NCBI RefSeq assembly: GCF_003439125.1
Contig: NZ_QSUU01000014.1
Span: forward strand, 13,511-77,510
DNA: 64,000 nt
Source of the DNA: Collinsella sp. OM04-5
Lineage (GTDB): Bacteria > Actinomycetota > Coriobacteriia > Coriobacteriales > Coriobacteriaceae
Direction of reading: 5' to 3'
The position numbers and the translations under genes are program-made. Numbering within the stretch: position 1 is the stretch's first letter; each line of letters begins with the position of its first letter. The notes under the pieces are model-generated. The model made no database searches, was not told the DNA's origin, and saw nothing but the letters and a program-made list of their open reading frames with translations. Shown here in pieces: positions 34,888-43,758 of this stretch.

Positions 34888-36768
34888 CTAAATCGTGGGA
34901 AACGCGACGACGTCGGCGGGGCGTGCCAACGTCTCGGCAATTTGGTCTTGCACCTCGAGCAGGCAATCGAGCAGCAGCGGGTTAAAGGTGCCGCACTTAC
35001 CGTCCAGGATCATCTGGATCGCCTCCTCGTGCGGGATAGCGTCCTTGTACACGCGCACGCTCGTCAGTGCATCGTACACGTCAGCCACCGAAACCACCTG
35101 CGCGGCGATGGGAATTTCGTCGCCCTTAAGGCCATCGGGATAACCCTTGCCGTCCCAGCGCTCGTGATGCCAACGCGCAATCTGGTACGCATATTCCATA
35201 AGCGCATTGCCGGCGTGATGGCTGCCCAGCTCGAGCAGCATGTTGGCGCCAATCGTGGTATGCGTCTTCATAATCTCGAATTCCTCGGGCGTGAGGCGCC
35301 CGGGCTTGTTGAGGATCGCATCGTCAATCGACATCTTGCCGATATCGTGCAGCGCCGAAGCCAGGGCGATCGTGGAGCGTTCCTCATTGTCGAGGGAGAT
35401 CGTGCCGCTACGCTGGACCAGATAGCCAAGCAGCAGCTCGGTCAGCTTTTCGATGTTCGTAACGTGCCTACCGCTCTCGCCGTTGCGAAGCTCCATGACG
35501 CCGGCCATGATGTCGATGAGCATGCGACTGTTCTTGACGCGCTCGTTGTACTGTTGGGACAGCAGGTTCGTCAGGCGGCGCTGTTTGGCGTACAGGCTGA
35601 TGGTGTTGCTTACGCGGCGGCGCACGACACGGGAGTCAAACGGGCGGTTGATATAGTCCGAGGCGCCCAGCTCGTACGCGCGCAGAACCGCATCATCGGA
35701 ATCTTCGCTCGAAATCATGATGACAGGCAGATTATCGATACCCGATCGGCGCGACAGATCGGCCAGCACCTCAAAGCCGCTTATGCCCGGCATCACAATG
35801 TCCAGCAGCACGAGCGACAACTCATCGCCATAGCGGTCGACCATGTCGAGCGCCGCACGACCGTTATCGGCCTCGAGGATGCAATGCTCGTCCTTGAGCA
35901 TCTCGCTGAGAATGGCTCGGTTCATCTCGGAGTCATCGGCGATAAGCACCAAAGGCTTTTCGCTTTGGAAGGCCTCGATGGAATCGGCATCGGTCACGAC
36001 CGTACCGGCTTTTGCCTTAGCGCGGCTCAGTAACTGAGCAGCGCGGCCAACGCCCTCATCGACCGTCTCGCCATGAATGCGAACGCCACCAACACATGCC
36101 GTCAAGCTCACGTACTCATGGCCCGGAATAATCGTGGAATGAACGGCATCGGACACCTGATGCAGGCGACGGGTGAAGTCATCGGAGGGAATATTGGGCA
36201 TGACAACCACAAACTTGTCGCAGCCATAGCGCACAAGCTCGTCAGTCGAACGGATTCCGCTGCGTATGGCTGTCGCCACAGCACCGAGCGCAAGGTCGCC
36301 GGCATGACGGCCACACGTATCGTTGAAGACCCTAAAATCATCAAGGTCGATCACCGCAACGCCGGCATTCACGCGGGTGCTACGGAGCTTTTCCTCGTAA
36401 TATCGGCGATTGCGCACATTCGTCAGCACGTCGGTGTAGACAAGGTCCTCTTCTGCGGCCTCTTGCTCATCGATCGGACGCACCATCAGCAAGACGTGAG
36501 GCTCGCCCTCGACCTTCAAAGGGCGTAGACGGGCGCGGTACTCAGTGCCATCATTGAGCAGTTGCTCCGACACCTCATCGGAGTCTGCCAAAGCCTCAAG
36601 ACTTGACTGACGCAGACAAGGACACCGATCACCGGCGAGCAGGCAGTTAGGCTCACTCTTAATCTGATCGGCCGACAGCAAACGCACCACGGGGTAGGTC
36701 TTCGCGACACGGGCGACCTCGGCGGCAGCCTCCTCGTCGGTTAGATTGACCTCGTGATTATTGAGCAT
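34888..36768 (-). CDS. GGDEF-like / response regulator / HD-GYP signalling protein
   Basis: A 626-residue cytoplasmic signalling protein. Residues 1-110 are a PAS-like sensor segment with a CPCLRQ cysteine pair; 115-275 a GGDEF fold; 283-405 a receiver domain with VLIADDSEMN, the phospho-acceptor VLLDIVMP and the conserved lysine position occupied by SDYINRPF; 430-610 an HD-GYP domain with HDIGK and HHERWDGKGYPDGL. The diguanylate cyclase signature is degenerate (RYGCDKF instead of GGDEF), so synthesis of cyclic di-GMP is unlikely, while the HD-GYP site looks intact for hydrolysis. An Hpt gene follows in the same operon. A palindrome TGTTAC-N4-GTAACA lies 46 bases upstream. Confidence 0.9.
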   Translation of the reverse strand: MLNNHEVNLTDEEAAAEVARVAKTYPVVRLLSADQIKSEPNCLLAGDRCPCLRQSSLEALADSDEVSEQLLNDGTEYRARLRPLKVEGEPHVLLMVRPIDEQEAAEEDLVYTDVLTNVRNRRYYEEKLRSTRVNAGVAVIDLDDFRVFNDTCGRHAGDLALGAVATAIRSGIRSTDELVRYGCDKFVVVMPNIPSDDFTRRLHQVSDAVHSTIIPGHEYVSLTACVGGVRIHGETVDEGVGRAAQLLSRAKAKAGTVVTDADSIEAFQSEKPLVLIADDSEMNRAILSEMLKDEHCILEADNGRAALDMVDRYGDELSLVLLDIVMPGISGFEVLADLSRRSGIDNLPVIMISSEDSDDAVLRAYELGASDYINRPFDSRVVRRRVSNTISLYAKQRRLTNLLSQQYNERVKNSRMLIDIMAGVMELRNGESGRHVTNIEKLTELLLGYLVQRSGTISLDNEERSTIALASALHDIGKMSIDDAILNKPGRLTPEEFEIMKTHTTIGANMLLELGSHHAGNALMEYAYQIARWHHERWDGKGYPDGLKGDEIPIAAQVVSVADVYDALTSVRVYKDAIPHEEAIQMILDGKCGTFNPLLLDCLLEVQDQIAETLARPADVVAFPTI

Positions 36769-36813
36769 ATGGGGCCCTTTCGATAGTTTCGCATGGTAGC
36801 GGTGGGTTCCAAA

Positions 36814-36829
36814 TGTTACAAGGGTAACA
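36814..36829 (-). promoter_or_regulatory. Palindrome upstream of the HD-GYP gene
   Basis: TGTTACAAGGGTAACA is a perfect 6-4-6 palindrome 46 bases before the gene start; a candidate regulator site. Confidence 0.4.
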
Positions 36830-36979
36830 CCTTGCCGATGCAGGTAAGCACGTGAATGCTGTTACATTTTTATGAGTTGGCAGGCGGCGCGATTGAAGCC
36901 GCAGACGTGAGGTTTTGAGCACATTTGTTAACACGGCCGAAACGTTTGCGAGTGAAGACTGTTTTGATTTTTACGGCTG

Positions 36980-37777
36980 CTAGAGCTCCAGGATGCTACG
37001 GACAGTCTGGGCAGCCGCTGCCGGGCGATCGCGCAGGCCGTTGTGCGCGCCCGGGATTGTCACGAGGGGGCAATCGAGATATTCGGCAGCCGCTCGCGTA
37101 CCAGCCTCGCGGGATGTGCCAATCGAGAGCTCGCCCAGGAGCACGGCGGCCACCGTTTTTGACGCGCGAACGCTATCCCAATCGGGAACGCAGGTCATAG
37201 CAATCCCGTATTCGTTTGCCATGAAACTGCGGCCGTTGCGCAGGGCATGTTTGGCTTCCGCTTCGGTCGTTCCAGGAGCCTCGGGGTCCAAGTCGCCGAG
37301 GGCTCCCAAGAAAAGCCGGAGCGCCCTTGAAACCTTTCCCGCCGCAATCATATCGAGCAAAACCGGAGCTGCGCCCATACCGACGCCTTTGTCCGACACA
37401 GCCGGCTCATGCAGAATCGCACGGGCAACGAGATGGGGTTCGGTGCGAAGAAGCTCCAGCGCCACCAACGTACCGGCGCTATGCGCAAGCACATTTGCCG
37501 GAGCGCCAACGTGTTCGATCACGGCTTGCAGGTCGGCGGCCTGAGCGGCAAGATCATAGCTGCCGTCTGCCGCATCGCTGCTGCCACCGCAGCCGCGGCG
37601 GTCGTAGGCAATTACGCGGTAGTTGCGGCTGAGCTCACAAGCGATACCGTCAAAAAATGTGCCGTCGACACAAGCGCCGTGCACGCACACCAAGGCAGGA
37701 GCATCAGGCGACACATCCGGGCCGACATATTCGCGACAGGCGATCGTGGTGCCCGCATTCTCGACCGTAAAATCCAT
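36980..37777 (-). CDS. Alpha/beta hydrolase
   Basis: A 265-residue hydrolase of the alpha/beta fold. It shows the oxyanion region VCVHGACVDGTFF, the nucleophile elbow LAHSAGTLV (serine at residue 100) and a C-terminal histidine in IPGAHNGLRD. The lid region (residues 120-200) is variable, so the ester, amide or other substrate is not predictable. No clear ribosome site precedes the ATG at 37777. It is a single gene, divergent from the radical SAM gene. Confidence 0.85.
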   Translation of the reverse strand: MDFTVENAGTTIACREYVGPDVSPDAPALVCVHGACVDGTFFDGIACELSRNYRVIAYDRRGCGGSSDAADGSYDLAAQAADLQAVIEHVGAPANVLAHSAGTLVALELLRTEPHLVARAILHEPAVSDKGVGMGAAPVLLDMIAAGKVSRALRLFLGALGDLDPEAPGTTEAEAKHALRNGRSFMANEYGIAMTCVPDWDSVRASKTVAAVLLGELSIGTSREAGTRAAAEYLDCPLVTIPGAHNGLRDRPAAAAQTVRSILEL

Positions 37778-38002
37778 GTTGTGCCCCCGTCATCAATGCT
37801 CATCCAGTTGCACGTCAGTGCGGTTGGATAGACCCGCATTGCCTTACACCTTGTTAACAGATTAACTTTACCCGACCCGAGGCTTTTCATGGCACGGCAT
37901 CATGAGCGACGTGAAAAAACGAAACTTGTAAAGCAAGAGCCCACACCTTGCTTTGGAGCCGATGCTATGCTTAGGCACAATTGTCTTGAGGAGCATATGC
38001 CT

Positions 38003-38779
38003 ATGTCTACGTTTTTGAATGCCAGCCCCATCTTTGGGCCCGTTCGCAGCCGTCGCCTTGGTCTCTCGCTCGGCGTCAACATGATGCCGGCCAGCGGCAA
38101 AATCTGCACGTTCGACTGCATCTACTGCGAGAACGGCCTCAACGCCGAGCGCCCCTGCCATGAGCCGTATAACACGGCTGCCGTGGTACTCGAAGCGCTC
38201 GAGGCAAAGCTGCGCGAGATGGCAGCCGAGGGCGAGCTCCCCGATGTAATCACCTTCGCAGGCAACGGCGAGCCCACCGCCGCACCGGAGTTTCCACGGG
38301 CCATCGCCGGCGCCGTCGCACTGCGCGACGAGCTTGCCCCAAACTCCAAGATCGCCGTGCTCTCCAACGGCACACGCGCCGACCGCCCCGAGGTGCACGA
38401 CGCGCTCATGATGGTCGACGACAACATTCTTAAGCTCGATACCGTCGACCCGGCGTTTATCCAGCTGCTCGACCAGCCTGTTGGCCCCTACAACGTCGAA
38501 CACCAGATCGAGACGTTCGCAAGCTTTGACGGTCACGTTATTATCCAGACGATCTTTTTGACCGGCGAGTATCAGGGCAAGCTCATCGACAATACCGGCG
38601 AGGAGTATGTTGCCCCCTGGCTCGCGGCGCTTGAGCGCATTCGTCCGCAGGAGGCGACCATCTACACGGTCGCGCGCGAGACACCAGTCGCCGGCCTTGC
38701 CAAAGCAGCGCCCGAGGTGCTCGACGCCATTGCCGCGCGCGTGCGCGCCCTCGGTATTCCCTGCCAGGTGAGCTACTAG
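38003..38779 (+). CDS. Radical SAM protein (COG0731-like)
   Basis: A 258-residue radical SAM enzyme with the cluster motif CTFDCIYC at residue 34 and a preceding GPVRSRRLGLSLGVN block. This matches the COG0731 group related to the wybutosine enzyme TYW1, but without its flavodoxin part; the reaction in bacteria is unknown. GNGEP and the glycine-rich SAM-binding segment are also seen. GAGGAG sits 3 bases before the ATG at 37997 and 9 before that at 38003; I prefer 38003. Confidence 0.82.
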   Translation: MSTFLNASPIFGPVRSRRLGLSLGVNMMPASGKICTFDCIYCENGLNAERPCHEPYNTAAVVLEALEAKLREMAAEGELPDVITFAGNGEPTAAPEFPRAIAGAVALRDELAPNSKIAVLSNGTRADRPEVHDALMMVDDNILKLDTVDPAFIQLLDQPVGPYNVEHQIETFASFDGHVIIQTIFLTGEYQGKLIDNTGEEYVAPWLAALERIRPQEATIYTVARETPVAGLAKAAPEVLDAIAARVRALGIPCQVSY

Positions 38780-38820
38780 CAAAACCACGCAGCAGCTAGT
38801 GCCCGCCATCCCGCCCCATC

Positions 38821-38887
38821 AGTTGCGGTGATATAGTTCCTATTTGTGCTGTTAAACCGCTTAAATCGGAACTATATCACCGCAACT
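38821..38887. repeat. Hairpin with GTTGCGGTGATATAG arm, copy 1
   Basis: AGTTGCGGTGATATAGTTCC (38821-38840) and its exact complement (38868-38887) flank a 27-base loop. The outer 16 bases recur at 47447 with a different, still self-complementary inner stem. Confidence 0.85.
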
Positions 38888-38939
38888 TTTATGGCCGCGT
38901 GGGTGGGCTATACTAGCTGCGAATGAAAGGAAGTTAGCC

Positions 38940-39827
38940 ATGTATGACAAAGGACCCGTGCCCGGTCGCAACGACGCTTGCTGGTGCGGCAGCGGCAAGA
39001 AATACAAGAAATGCCATAGCGCCTTTGATGAGCGCCTCGAGCGCTTGTGGGAAGAAGGCTGGGAGGTTCTGCCTCGCACGCTCTACAAGACTCCCGCCGA
39101 TATCGAGGGCATCAAGCGCTCGGCAGCCATCAACGTGGGCGTGCTCGATTATGTGGGCGAGCATATCGCCGCAGGCATGACCACCAACCAGATCGACCAG
39201 ATGATCTACGACTACACCGTCGAGCACGGTGGCACGCCGGCCGACCTCAACTACGAGGGCTACCCCAAGAGCGTGTGCACCTCGATCAATGATGTGGTCT
39301 GCCACGGCATTCCCTGCGATACGGACGTGCTGCACGAGGGCGACATCATCAACGTAGACTGCTCCACGATCTTGGACGGTTACTTTAGTGATTCGAGCCG
39401 CATGTTCTGCATCGGCGAGGTCTCGGCCGAGCGCCAGCGCCTGGTCGACGTCACCCGTGCCAGCGTGGAGGCGGGTCTGGCAGCCGTCAAGCCATGGCTA
39501 CCGCTCTCCGTTATGGCCGAGGCAGTACAAAAGACCGTCGAGGACGCCGGCTTTAGCGTGGTGCGCGAGTACGGCGGACACGGCATCGGTAAGGAGTTCC
39601 ACGAGGACCCGTTTGTGGGCTTTACCACCGAGGCGCCCGATGTGGACACCATCATGGTGCCGGGCATGGTCTTTACCATCGAGCCCATGGTCAACGCCGG
39701 AGCGCCCGACATCAAGATCAGCAAGGGCGACGGCTGGTGCGTGCGCACCAAGGACGGCAGCGATTCGGCCCAGTGCGAGGTACAGCTCGTGGTGACCGAG
39801 GACGGCTACGAGCTGCTGAGCTGGTAG
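38940..39827 (+). CDS. map: Methionine aminopeptidase with N-terminal SEC-C zinc motif
   Basis: A 295-residue type I methionine aminopeptidase that removes the initiator methionine from new proteins. The N terminus is a SEC-C motif (GRNDACWCGSGKKYKKCH, C-x-C and C-H zinc ligands), as found in ribosome-associated forms. The catalytic domain has the metal ligands in VDCSTILDGYFSDSSR (D, D), GHGIGKEFHE (H), FTIEP (E) and the last glutamate in QCEVQLV. Start ATG 38940 follows AAAGGAAG. A strong terminator lies at 39842. Confidence 0.95.
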   Translation: MYDKGPVPGRNDACWCGSGKKYKKCHSAFDERLERLWEEGWEVLPRTLYKTPADIEGIKRSAAINVGVLDYVGEHIAAGMTTNQIDQMIYDYTVEHGGTPADLNYEGYPKSVCTSINDVVCHGIPCDTDVLHEGDIINVDCSTILDGYFSDSSRMFCIGEVSAERQRLVDVTRASVEAGLAAVKPWLPLSVMAEAVQKTVEDAGFSVVREYGGHGIGKEFHEDPFVGFTTEAPDVDTIMVPGMVFTIEPMVNAGAPDIKISKGDGWCVRTKDGSDSAQCEVQLVVTEDGYELLSW

Positions 39828-39841
39828 CCGTGGATGCGCCG

Positions 39842-39885
39842 GGCTTCACGATGGATATGTTAACCATCGCGAAGCCCGGCGTTTT
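39842..39885 (+). terminator. Terminator of map
   Basis: GCCGGGCTTC and its partner GAAGCCCGGC, plus an inner CGATGG/CCATCG pairing, make a long stem ending in GTTTTT. Confidence 0.9.
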
Positions 39886-39903
39886 TATAGCGTTTTGCCT
39901 GAT

Positions 39904-39941
39904 AAAACCCGCCAAAATAAACCTGTCCCTTTTTGGCGGGT
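39904..39941. repeat. Hairpin, GGGACAGG-loop family
   Basis: AACCCGCCAAAA and TTTTTGGCGGGT arms enclose TAAACCTGTCCC. Relative to the copy at 42174 the stem shows a paired change (CTG/CAG to CCG/CGG). Confidence 0.8.
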
Positions 39942-39960
39942 CAAGCGGAAAGGACTACTT

Positions 39961-40896
39961 GTGAACATCTTGGTTTTGCTGCCCGTCAACGACCACCATC
40001 GCGCAATTCTTGAGTCGAGCGCTCCGGGCGAGGACTTTATCTACACGAGCGCCGACGCTATCACGCGCGAACAAGTCGCCAACGCCGACGTGATCTTGGG
40101 CAACATCGACTCTGACATGCTCACGGCATGCGAGCATCTCCAGCTGCTGCAATTGCAGACCGCCGGCTATGACGACTACCTTGCCGCCGGCACCGTGCCA
40201 GCCGACGCCAAACTGTCTTGCTCGGTGGGCGCCTACGGCCAGGCCGTGAGCGAGCACATGTTTGCCATGGTCCTTTCCATGATGAAGCGCCTGCCCGGCT
40301 ATCACGACTTGCAGCGCGAACATCGCTGGGAGGATTTGGGGCCAGTTACCTCGCTCAAAAACGCCAACGTGCTGGTGCTGGGCGCGGGCGATATCGGCGG
40401 TCACTTTGCCACGCTCTGCCGCGGCATGGGCGCGCACGTCCGCGGCATCAAGCGCCATCCACTCGTCTACCCCATTGTGTTTGAGGACATGGACGGCATG
40501 GACGCCCTACCTGAGCGCCTGGCAGAGGCCGACATCGTCGCATCCTTTATGCCGAGCACGCCCGAGACCCGCGGTCTGGCGAACGCCGAGTTCTTTGCCG
40601 CGATGAAACCAGGTGCCTTCTTTGCCAACGGCGGCCGCGGCGACCTTGTGGTCACCGATGACTTGGTTGCCGTTCTGGAGTCGGGACATCTCGCCGGCGC
40701 CGCGGTCGACGTCACCGACCCCGAACCGCTGCCCGCGACAAGCCCCCTGTGGGATGCGCCCAACATGCTCATCACGCCGCACGTCTCCGGCTGGTTCCAC
40801 CTGGCAGCCACGCTCAACAACGTCGTCGACATCGCCGCGGAGAATCTGCGTCACCTGCAGGCCGGCGAGACCCTGCGCTGCTGGATCGAACATTAG
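39961..40896 (+). CDS. D-isomer specific 2-hydroxyacid dehydrogenase
   Basis: A 311-residue NAD-dependent 2-hydroxyacid dehydrogenase. The nucleotide-binding motif is VLGAGDIGGHFATLCRGMGA (residues 139-158). The active-site arginine is expected in NGGRGDLVV, the glutamate in DVTDPEPLP and the histidine in ITPHVSGW. It resembles phosphoglycerate/glyoxylate-type enzymes, but the substrate is not fixed by sequence. It starts with GTG at 39961 behind AAAGGA; the frame upstream is the repeat hairpin. Confidence 0.88.
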   Translation: MNILVLLPVNDHHRAILESSAPGEDFIYTSADAITREQVANADVILGNIDSDMLTACEHLQLLQLQTAGYDDYLAAGTVPADAKLSCSVGAYGQAVSEHMFAMVLSMMKRLPGYHDLQREHRWEDLGPVTSLKNANVLVLGAGDIGGHFATLCRGMGAHVRGIKRHPLVYPIVFEDMDGMDALPERLAEADIVASFMPSTPETRGLANAEFFAAMKPGAFFANGGRGDLVVTDDLVAVLESGHLAGAAVDVTDPEPLPATSPLWDAPNMLITPHVSGWFHLAATLNNVVDIAAENLRHLQAGETLRCWIEH

Positions 40897-41128
40897 GGTT
40901 CCGCCGTTCTAACGAACGGCGGACCGGCCGACGCTGCGCGCCGCCCAGGGCGACAATTTGTCATTCAAAAGGCAAGGCATGACCAGAAGGTCTATGCCTT
41001 GCCTTTTTCATGCCAACTTGTTCGCCCTGGACACCGCTCGCTGACGTTTGCTCAACCTGCGGCGCTTTGCTGGCGCGGCCCTACCTGTGGACTCTCGCTG
41101 ACCATTATTCGACCAGAGGGGTCTAGCG
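40897..41128. other. Intergenic hairpins after the dehydrogenase gene
   Basis: TCCGCCGTTCTAACGAACGGCGGA-type stem lies at 40900-40923. A terminator AAAAGGCAAGGCAT/ATGCCTTGCCTTTTT occupies 40968-41009. It is enclosed by CCAGGGCGA and TCGCCCTGG arms at about 40946 and 41024. No gene is seen. Confidence 0.7.
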
Positions 41129-41623
41129 CTATTTAAGCGTTGTTAGATAGTTTCTTGCGTTTTCGACGTTCATTGCTGCGACGGGAGCATGCGAACAGAG
41201 CTTGACATCGTTGGTGACCAGTAAATCTGCTTGAGCGCGTATCGCTGCCGCAATGATTAAATCGTCTTCGTAATCGCTATGGAGCTCACGCTGTCTGCTC
41301 GCCATCCAGATGTCGCTCAGGTCACAGGGCACTGGCGTGGCAAGCTGCGACAGCACGCTAAGACAATCCCATGCAAGCGAAGTCGCTACCGTAGCGGCAT
41401 ACTGGGAAAGCGAACCGTGCTCTCGCCGATACCATGCCTTATGTTCGCTTGAAATCAAATAAAACAGGTCTTTGGACGATGTCGCCGCATACAGCAAATC
41501 AACCTGCGCCGTGCATGCATCGCGTAAAAACTCAATCGCCACCGAACGACCACGTCGTGAGGGAATGAAGTAATCGAGCCACACGTTGGTGTCAACCAAG
41601 ATGCGCTTTGGAGTCTCACTCAT
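41129..41623 (-). CDS. PIN domain toxin (VapC-like)
   Basis: A 164-residue PIN-domain protein, the fold of VapC-type RNase toxins. Acidic metal ligands are visible in ILVDTNVWLDYF (D10), SLAWDCLSVL, and DYEDDLIIAAA; LLVTNDVKL gives the last aspartate. Its start overlaps the end of the antitoxin gene by 8 bases, the usual toxin-antitoxin layout. The target RNA cannot be predicted. It is paired with an unusual RelB/DinJ-type partner rather than VapB. Confidence 0.87.
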   Translation of the reverse strand: MSETPKRILVDTNVWLDYFIPSRRGRSVAIEFLRDACTAQVDLLYAATSSKDLFYLISSEHKAWYRREHGSLSQYAATVATSLAWDCLSVLSQLATPVPCDLSDIWMASRQRELHSDYEDDLIIAAAIRAQADLLVTNDVKLCSHAPVAAMNVENARNYLTTLK

Positions 41624-41996
41624 AGAGCCAGCTCATCTCCTCGCCATAGCGATCCGCATAGGCATTCCGTTTGAGCTCTTCGTCGTCCGATGGCTGAGCC
41701 TTGACCATATCGATTCCCGACTCACAGCAAGCGGCAGCGAACAGCTTCGACCCCTGATCCATAAGCTCGAGCTTACGTTTGGCGGCCTTTTCGCGCTCGC
41801 GCTGTTCCGCCCGGGCACGACTGGGCAGCAGGATATCCTCGAGCGCACCGGGGCGATCGGCCAGCGATGCTGCAAGCTGCCAGAGCGCTCGCACCGCTTG
41901 GCTCGGCGTCATACCGGCCTTGGAGAGAGCGGCGTCCCCACTCCTTTTAAGATCGGCATCGAGACGTACGTTGATCTGAGCGGCTGTTGTGGTCAT
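41616..41996 (-). CDS. RelB/DinJ family antitoxin
   Basis: A 126-residue antitoxin. Residues 6-50 (AAQINVRLDADLKRSGDAAL, then MTPSQAVRALWQLAAS) are the ribbon-helix-helix DNA-binding part of the RelB/DinJ family, and the C-terminal 60 residues, charged and probably unstructured, would bind the toxin. It is translationally coupled to the PIN toxin. AAGGAGGGG precedes ATG 41996. A good promoter lies at 42021-42049, where the pair probably represses itself. Confidence 0.85.
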   Translation of the reverse strand: MTTTAAQINVRLDADLKRSGDAALSKAGMTPSQAVRALWQLAASLADRPGALEDILLPSRARAEQREREKAAKRKLELMDQGSKLFAAACCESGIDMVKAQPSDDEELKRNAYADRYGEEMSWLYE

Positions 41997-42020
41997 GACC
42001 CCTCCTTAATACTTCAAAAT

Positions 42021-42049
42021 ATCATAAAGCTCTATGGTAGATACGTAAA
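42021..42049 (-). promoter_or_regulatory. Promoter of the toxin-antitoxin operon
   Basis: On the minus strand TTTACG (42049-42044) and TATGAT (42026-42021) are 17 bases apart, 25 bases before the antitoxin start. AT-rich near-palindromic sequence upstream (GCATGTATAGCATTTATAAG) may be the operator. Confidence 0.6.
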
Positions 42050-42092
42050 GCATGTATAGCATTTATAAGCATTAGCCGTACTCTGTACACAA

Positions 42093-42122
42093 AAAGCCGC
42101 CGAGGCGCACTGCACCTCGGCG
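42093..42122 (-). terminator. Terminator of the M18 aminopeptidase gene
   Basis: GCCGCCGAGG and CCTCGGCGGC stem with a 9-base loop; the minus strand then reads TTTTTGTG. Confidence 0.85.
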
Positions 42123-42173
42123 GCCACGTATCGCAGATCTAGTTCGGTTTCACCCTTTGCATTCGCCCAGATA

Positions 42174-42213
42174 AAACCTGCCAAAATAAACCTGTCCCTT
42201 TTTGGCAGGTTTT
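42174..42213. repeat. Hairpin, GGGACAGG-loop family
   Basis: AAACCTGCCAAAA and TTTTTGGCAGGTTT arms with TAAACCTGTCCC between. It ends on the stop codon of the aminopeptidase gene and is preceded by GCCCAGATA, the same flank as at 52281. Confidence 0.85.
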
Positions 42214-43597
42214 AGAGCTCCACTCTTTCGGCGCCGTTGATGGTCAGGTCACGCTCGTAGAAGGCGGTGAGGGCGCGGATGGCGTACATTACGTCGCGCA
42301 CGCCGCCGGTCTCGTAGCTCGAGTGCATGGCAAGCTGCGGCAGGCCCACGTCCACGGCATGCATGCTCGCCTGCATATTGGACAGATTGCCCAGGGTAGA
42401 ACCGCCGGCCATATCGCTCTTGTTGGCAAAGGCCTGCGTGGGCACGTCGGCGTCATCGCAAATGGCCTGGAACACCGCGCGGCTAAAGGCGTCGGTGCAG
42501 TAGTGCTGGTTGGCGGCCTCCTTGATGACGATGCCGCCGTTAAGCACAACCTGGTTGCGGGCGTCGCACTTCTCGGCGTGGTTGGGGTGCACGGCATGCG
42601 CGTTGTCGCAGCTCACGAGCATCGAAGCGGCAAGTGCGCGGTGGTACGACTCGTCATCGAAGCCCAGCGACCCGTTGATGCGGCGCAGCGCGTCGGCCAA
42701 GAACGTCGACATGGCGCCCTGCTTGGTCTCGGAGCCAACCTCCTCGTTATCAAAGCAGCAAAAGACCGAAACGTCGTGCGCATTCTCGGCACCCAAAAAT
42801 GCCTGCAGCGAGGTGTAGGCGCAGGCCAGGTCGTCGAGCTTGGGCGTCGAGATAAACTCGTCGGCCCAGCCCCAAATGCGTGCATCCTGACGATTGACCA
42901 GGAACAGGTCGCGACCCAAAATTTGCTCGGGCTCAACGTCCAGTTCGTCGGCGATCAGGGCGTCAAAATCTCCCTGCTTAAGGTCGCCGGCGCTGATGAG
43001 CGGGCACAGGTCGACAGCTCGGTTGGGCGCAAAGCCCTCGTTAACGCCACGATTCATATGGATGGCAAGGCTCGGGATAATGGCAACTTCGCGCTCGGTA
43101 GCGAGCAAGCGGCTCTCGATACGGTCGCCCTCGCGCACCAGCACGCGGCCCGCAAGTGCCAGCGGGCGATCGAACCAGGTGTAGTCGATCATGCCGCCGT
43201 AGGCCTCGGTGTTCAGGCGCAGCGTCTCGCCCGCGCCGTCGAGCTCGGGCACGGCCTTAACCTTAAACGTCGGCGAATCGCTGTGTGACGCCGTGAGTTG
43301 AAAATGATAGTCGCCGGCAACGCCGTCCTCGCCCCACGTAGCGGCCAGGTCTTCGCCCACCTTAAAGGCAACGACGCTCGAGGTGTTGCGCTGCGTGTAA
43401 TAACGCCCGCCCGGCTCGATGTCCCACGCTGCGTTCTCGGGCAGGTAGGTAAAGCCCGCCTCGTCGAGTTCGGCCATAATGGTCGCTGCCGTATGGAACA
43501 TGCTGGGGCATGCCTCGATAAAGTCGATAAGGTCGTTGGAGGCCTCGATATCGTCGGCCGTCACGTGCACGCGCTCGATCGTTTCCTGATCCGTCAT
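42212..43597 (-). CDS. M18 family aminopeptidase
   Basis: A 461-residue zinc aminopeptidase of family M18 (aspartyl aminopeptidase/ApeB group), trimming N-terminal residues from peptides in the cytoplasm. Metal-binding segments include LTASHSDSPTFKVK (H, catalytic D), SPKLDDL-like STPKLDDLACAY, FDNEEVGSETKQG (catalytic and metal glutamates) and the C-terminal LAMHSSYETGG. The start at ATG 43597 is supported by AAAGGGGAG; the 37-codon upstream extension lacks a site. It is divergent from the hydrolase gene at 43759. Confidence 0.92.
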   Translation of the reverse strand: MTDQETIERVHVTADDIEASNDLIDFIEACPSMFHTAATIMAELDEAGFTYLPENAAWDIEPGGRYYTQRNTSSVVAFKVGEDLAATWGEDGVAGDYHFQLTASHSDSPTFKVKAVPELDGAGETLRLNTEAYGGMIDYTWFDRPLALAGRVLVREGDRIESRLLATEREVAIIPSLAIHMNRGVNEGFAPNRAVDLCPLISAGDLKQGDFDALIADELDVEPEQILGRDLFLVNRQDARIWGWADEFISTPKLDDLACAYTSLQAFLGAENAHDVSVFCCFDNEEVGSETKQGAMSTFLADALRRINGSLGFDDESYHRALAASMLVSCDNAHAVHPNHAEKCDARNQVVLNGGIVIKEAANQHYCTDAFSRAVFQAICDDADVPTQAFANKSDMAGGSTLGNLSNMQASMHAVDVGLPQLAMHSSYETGGVRDVMYAIRALTAFYERDLTINGAERVEL

Positions 43598-43758
43598 GCT
43601 CTCCCCTTTCGCTGGGTTGATGGTCCCCTCCAGCATACCCCGCCACGCCAGCGCCGCACTCTTCATTCCGTGCTTAATTCCGCGCCGCTCACCAAGTTGA
43701 GCCATCATGTCCGCGCTCCTTTTGCGACAATTGCGCTAACAGGACGAGAGGAGCCGTC

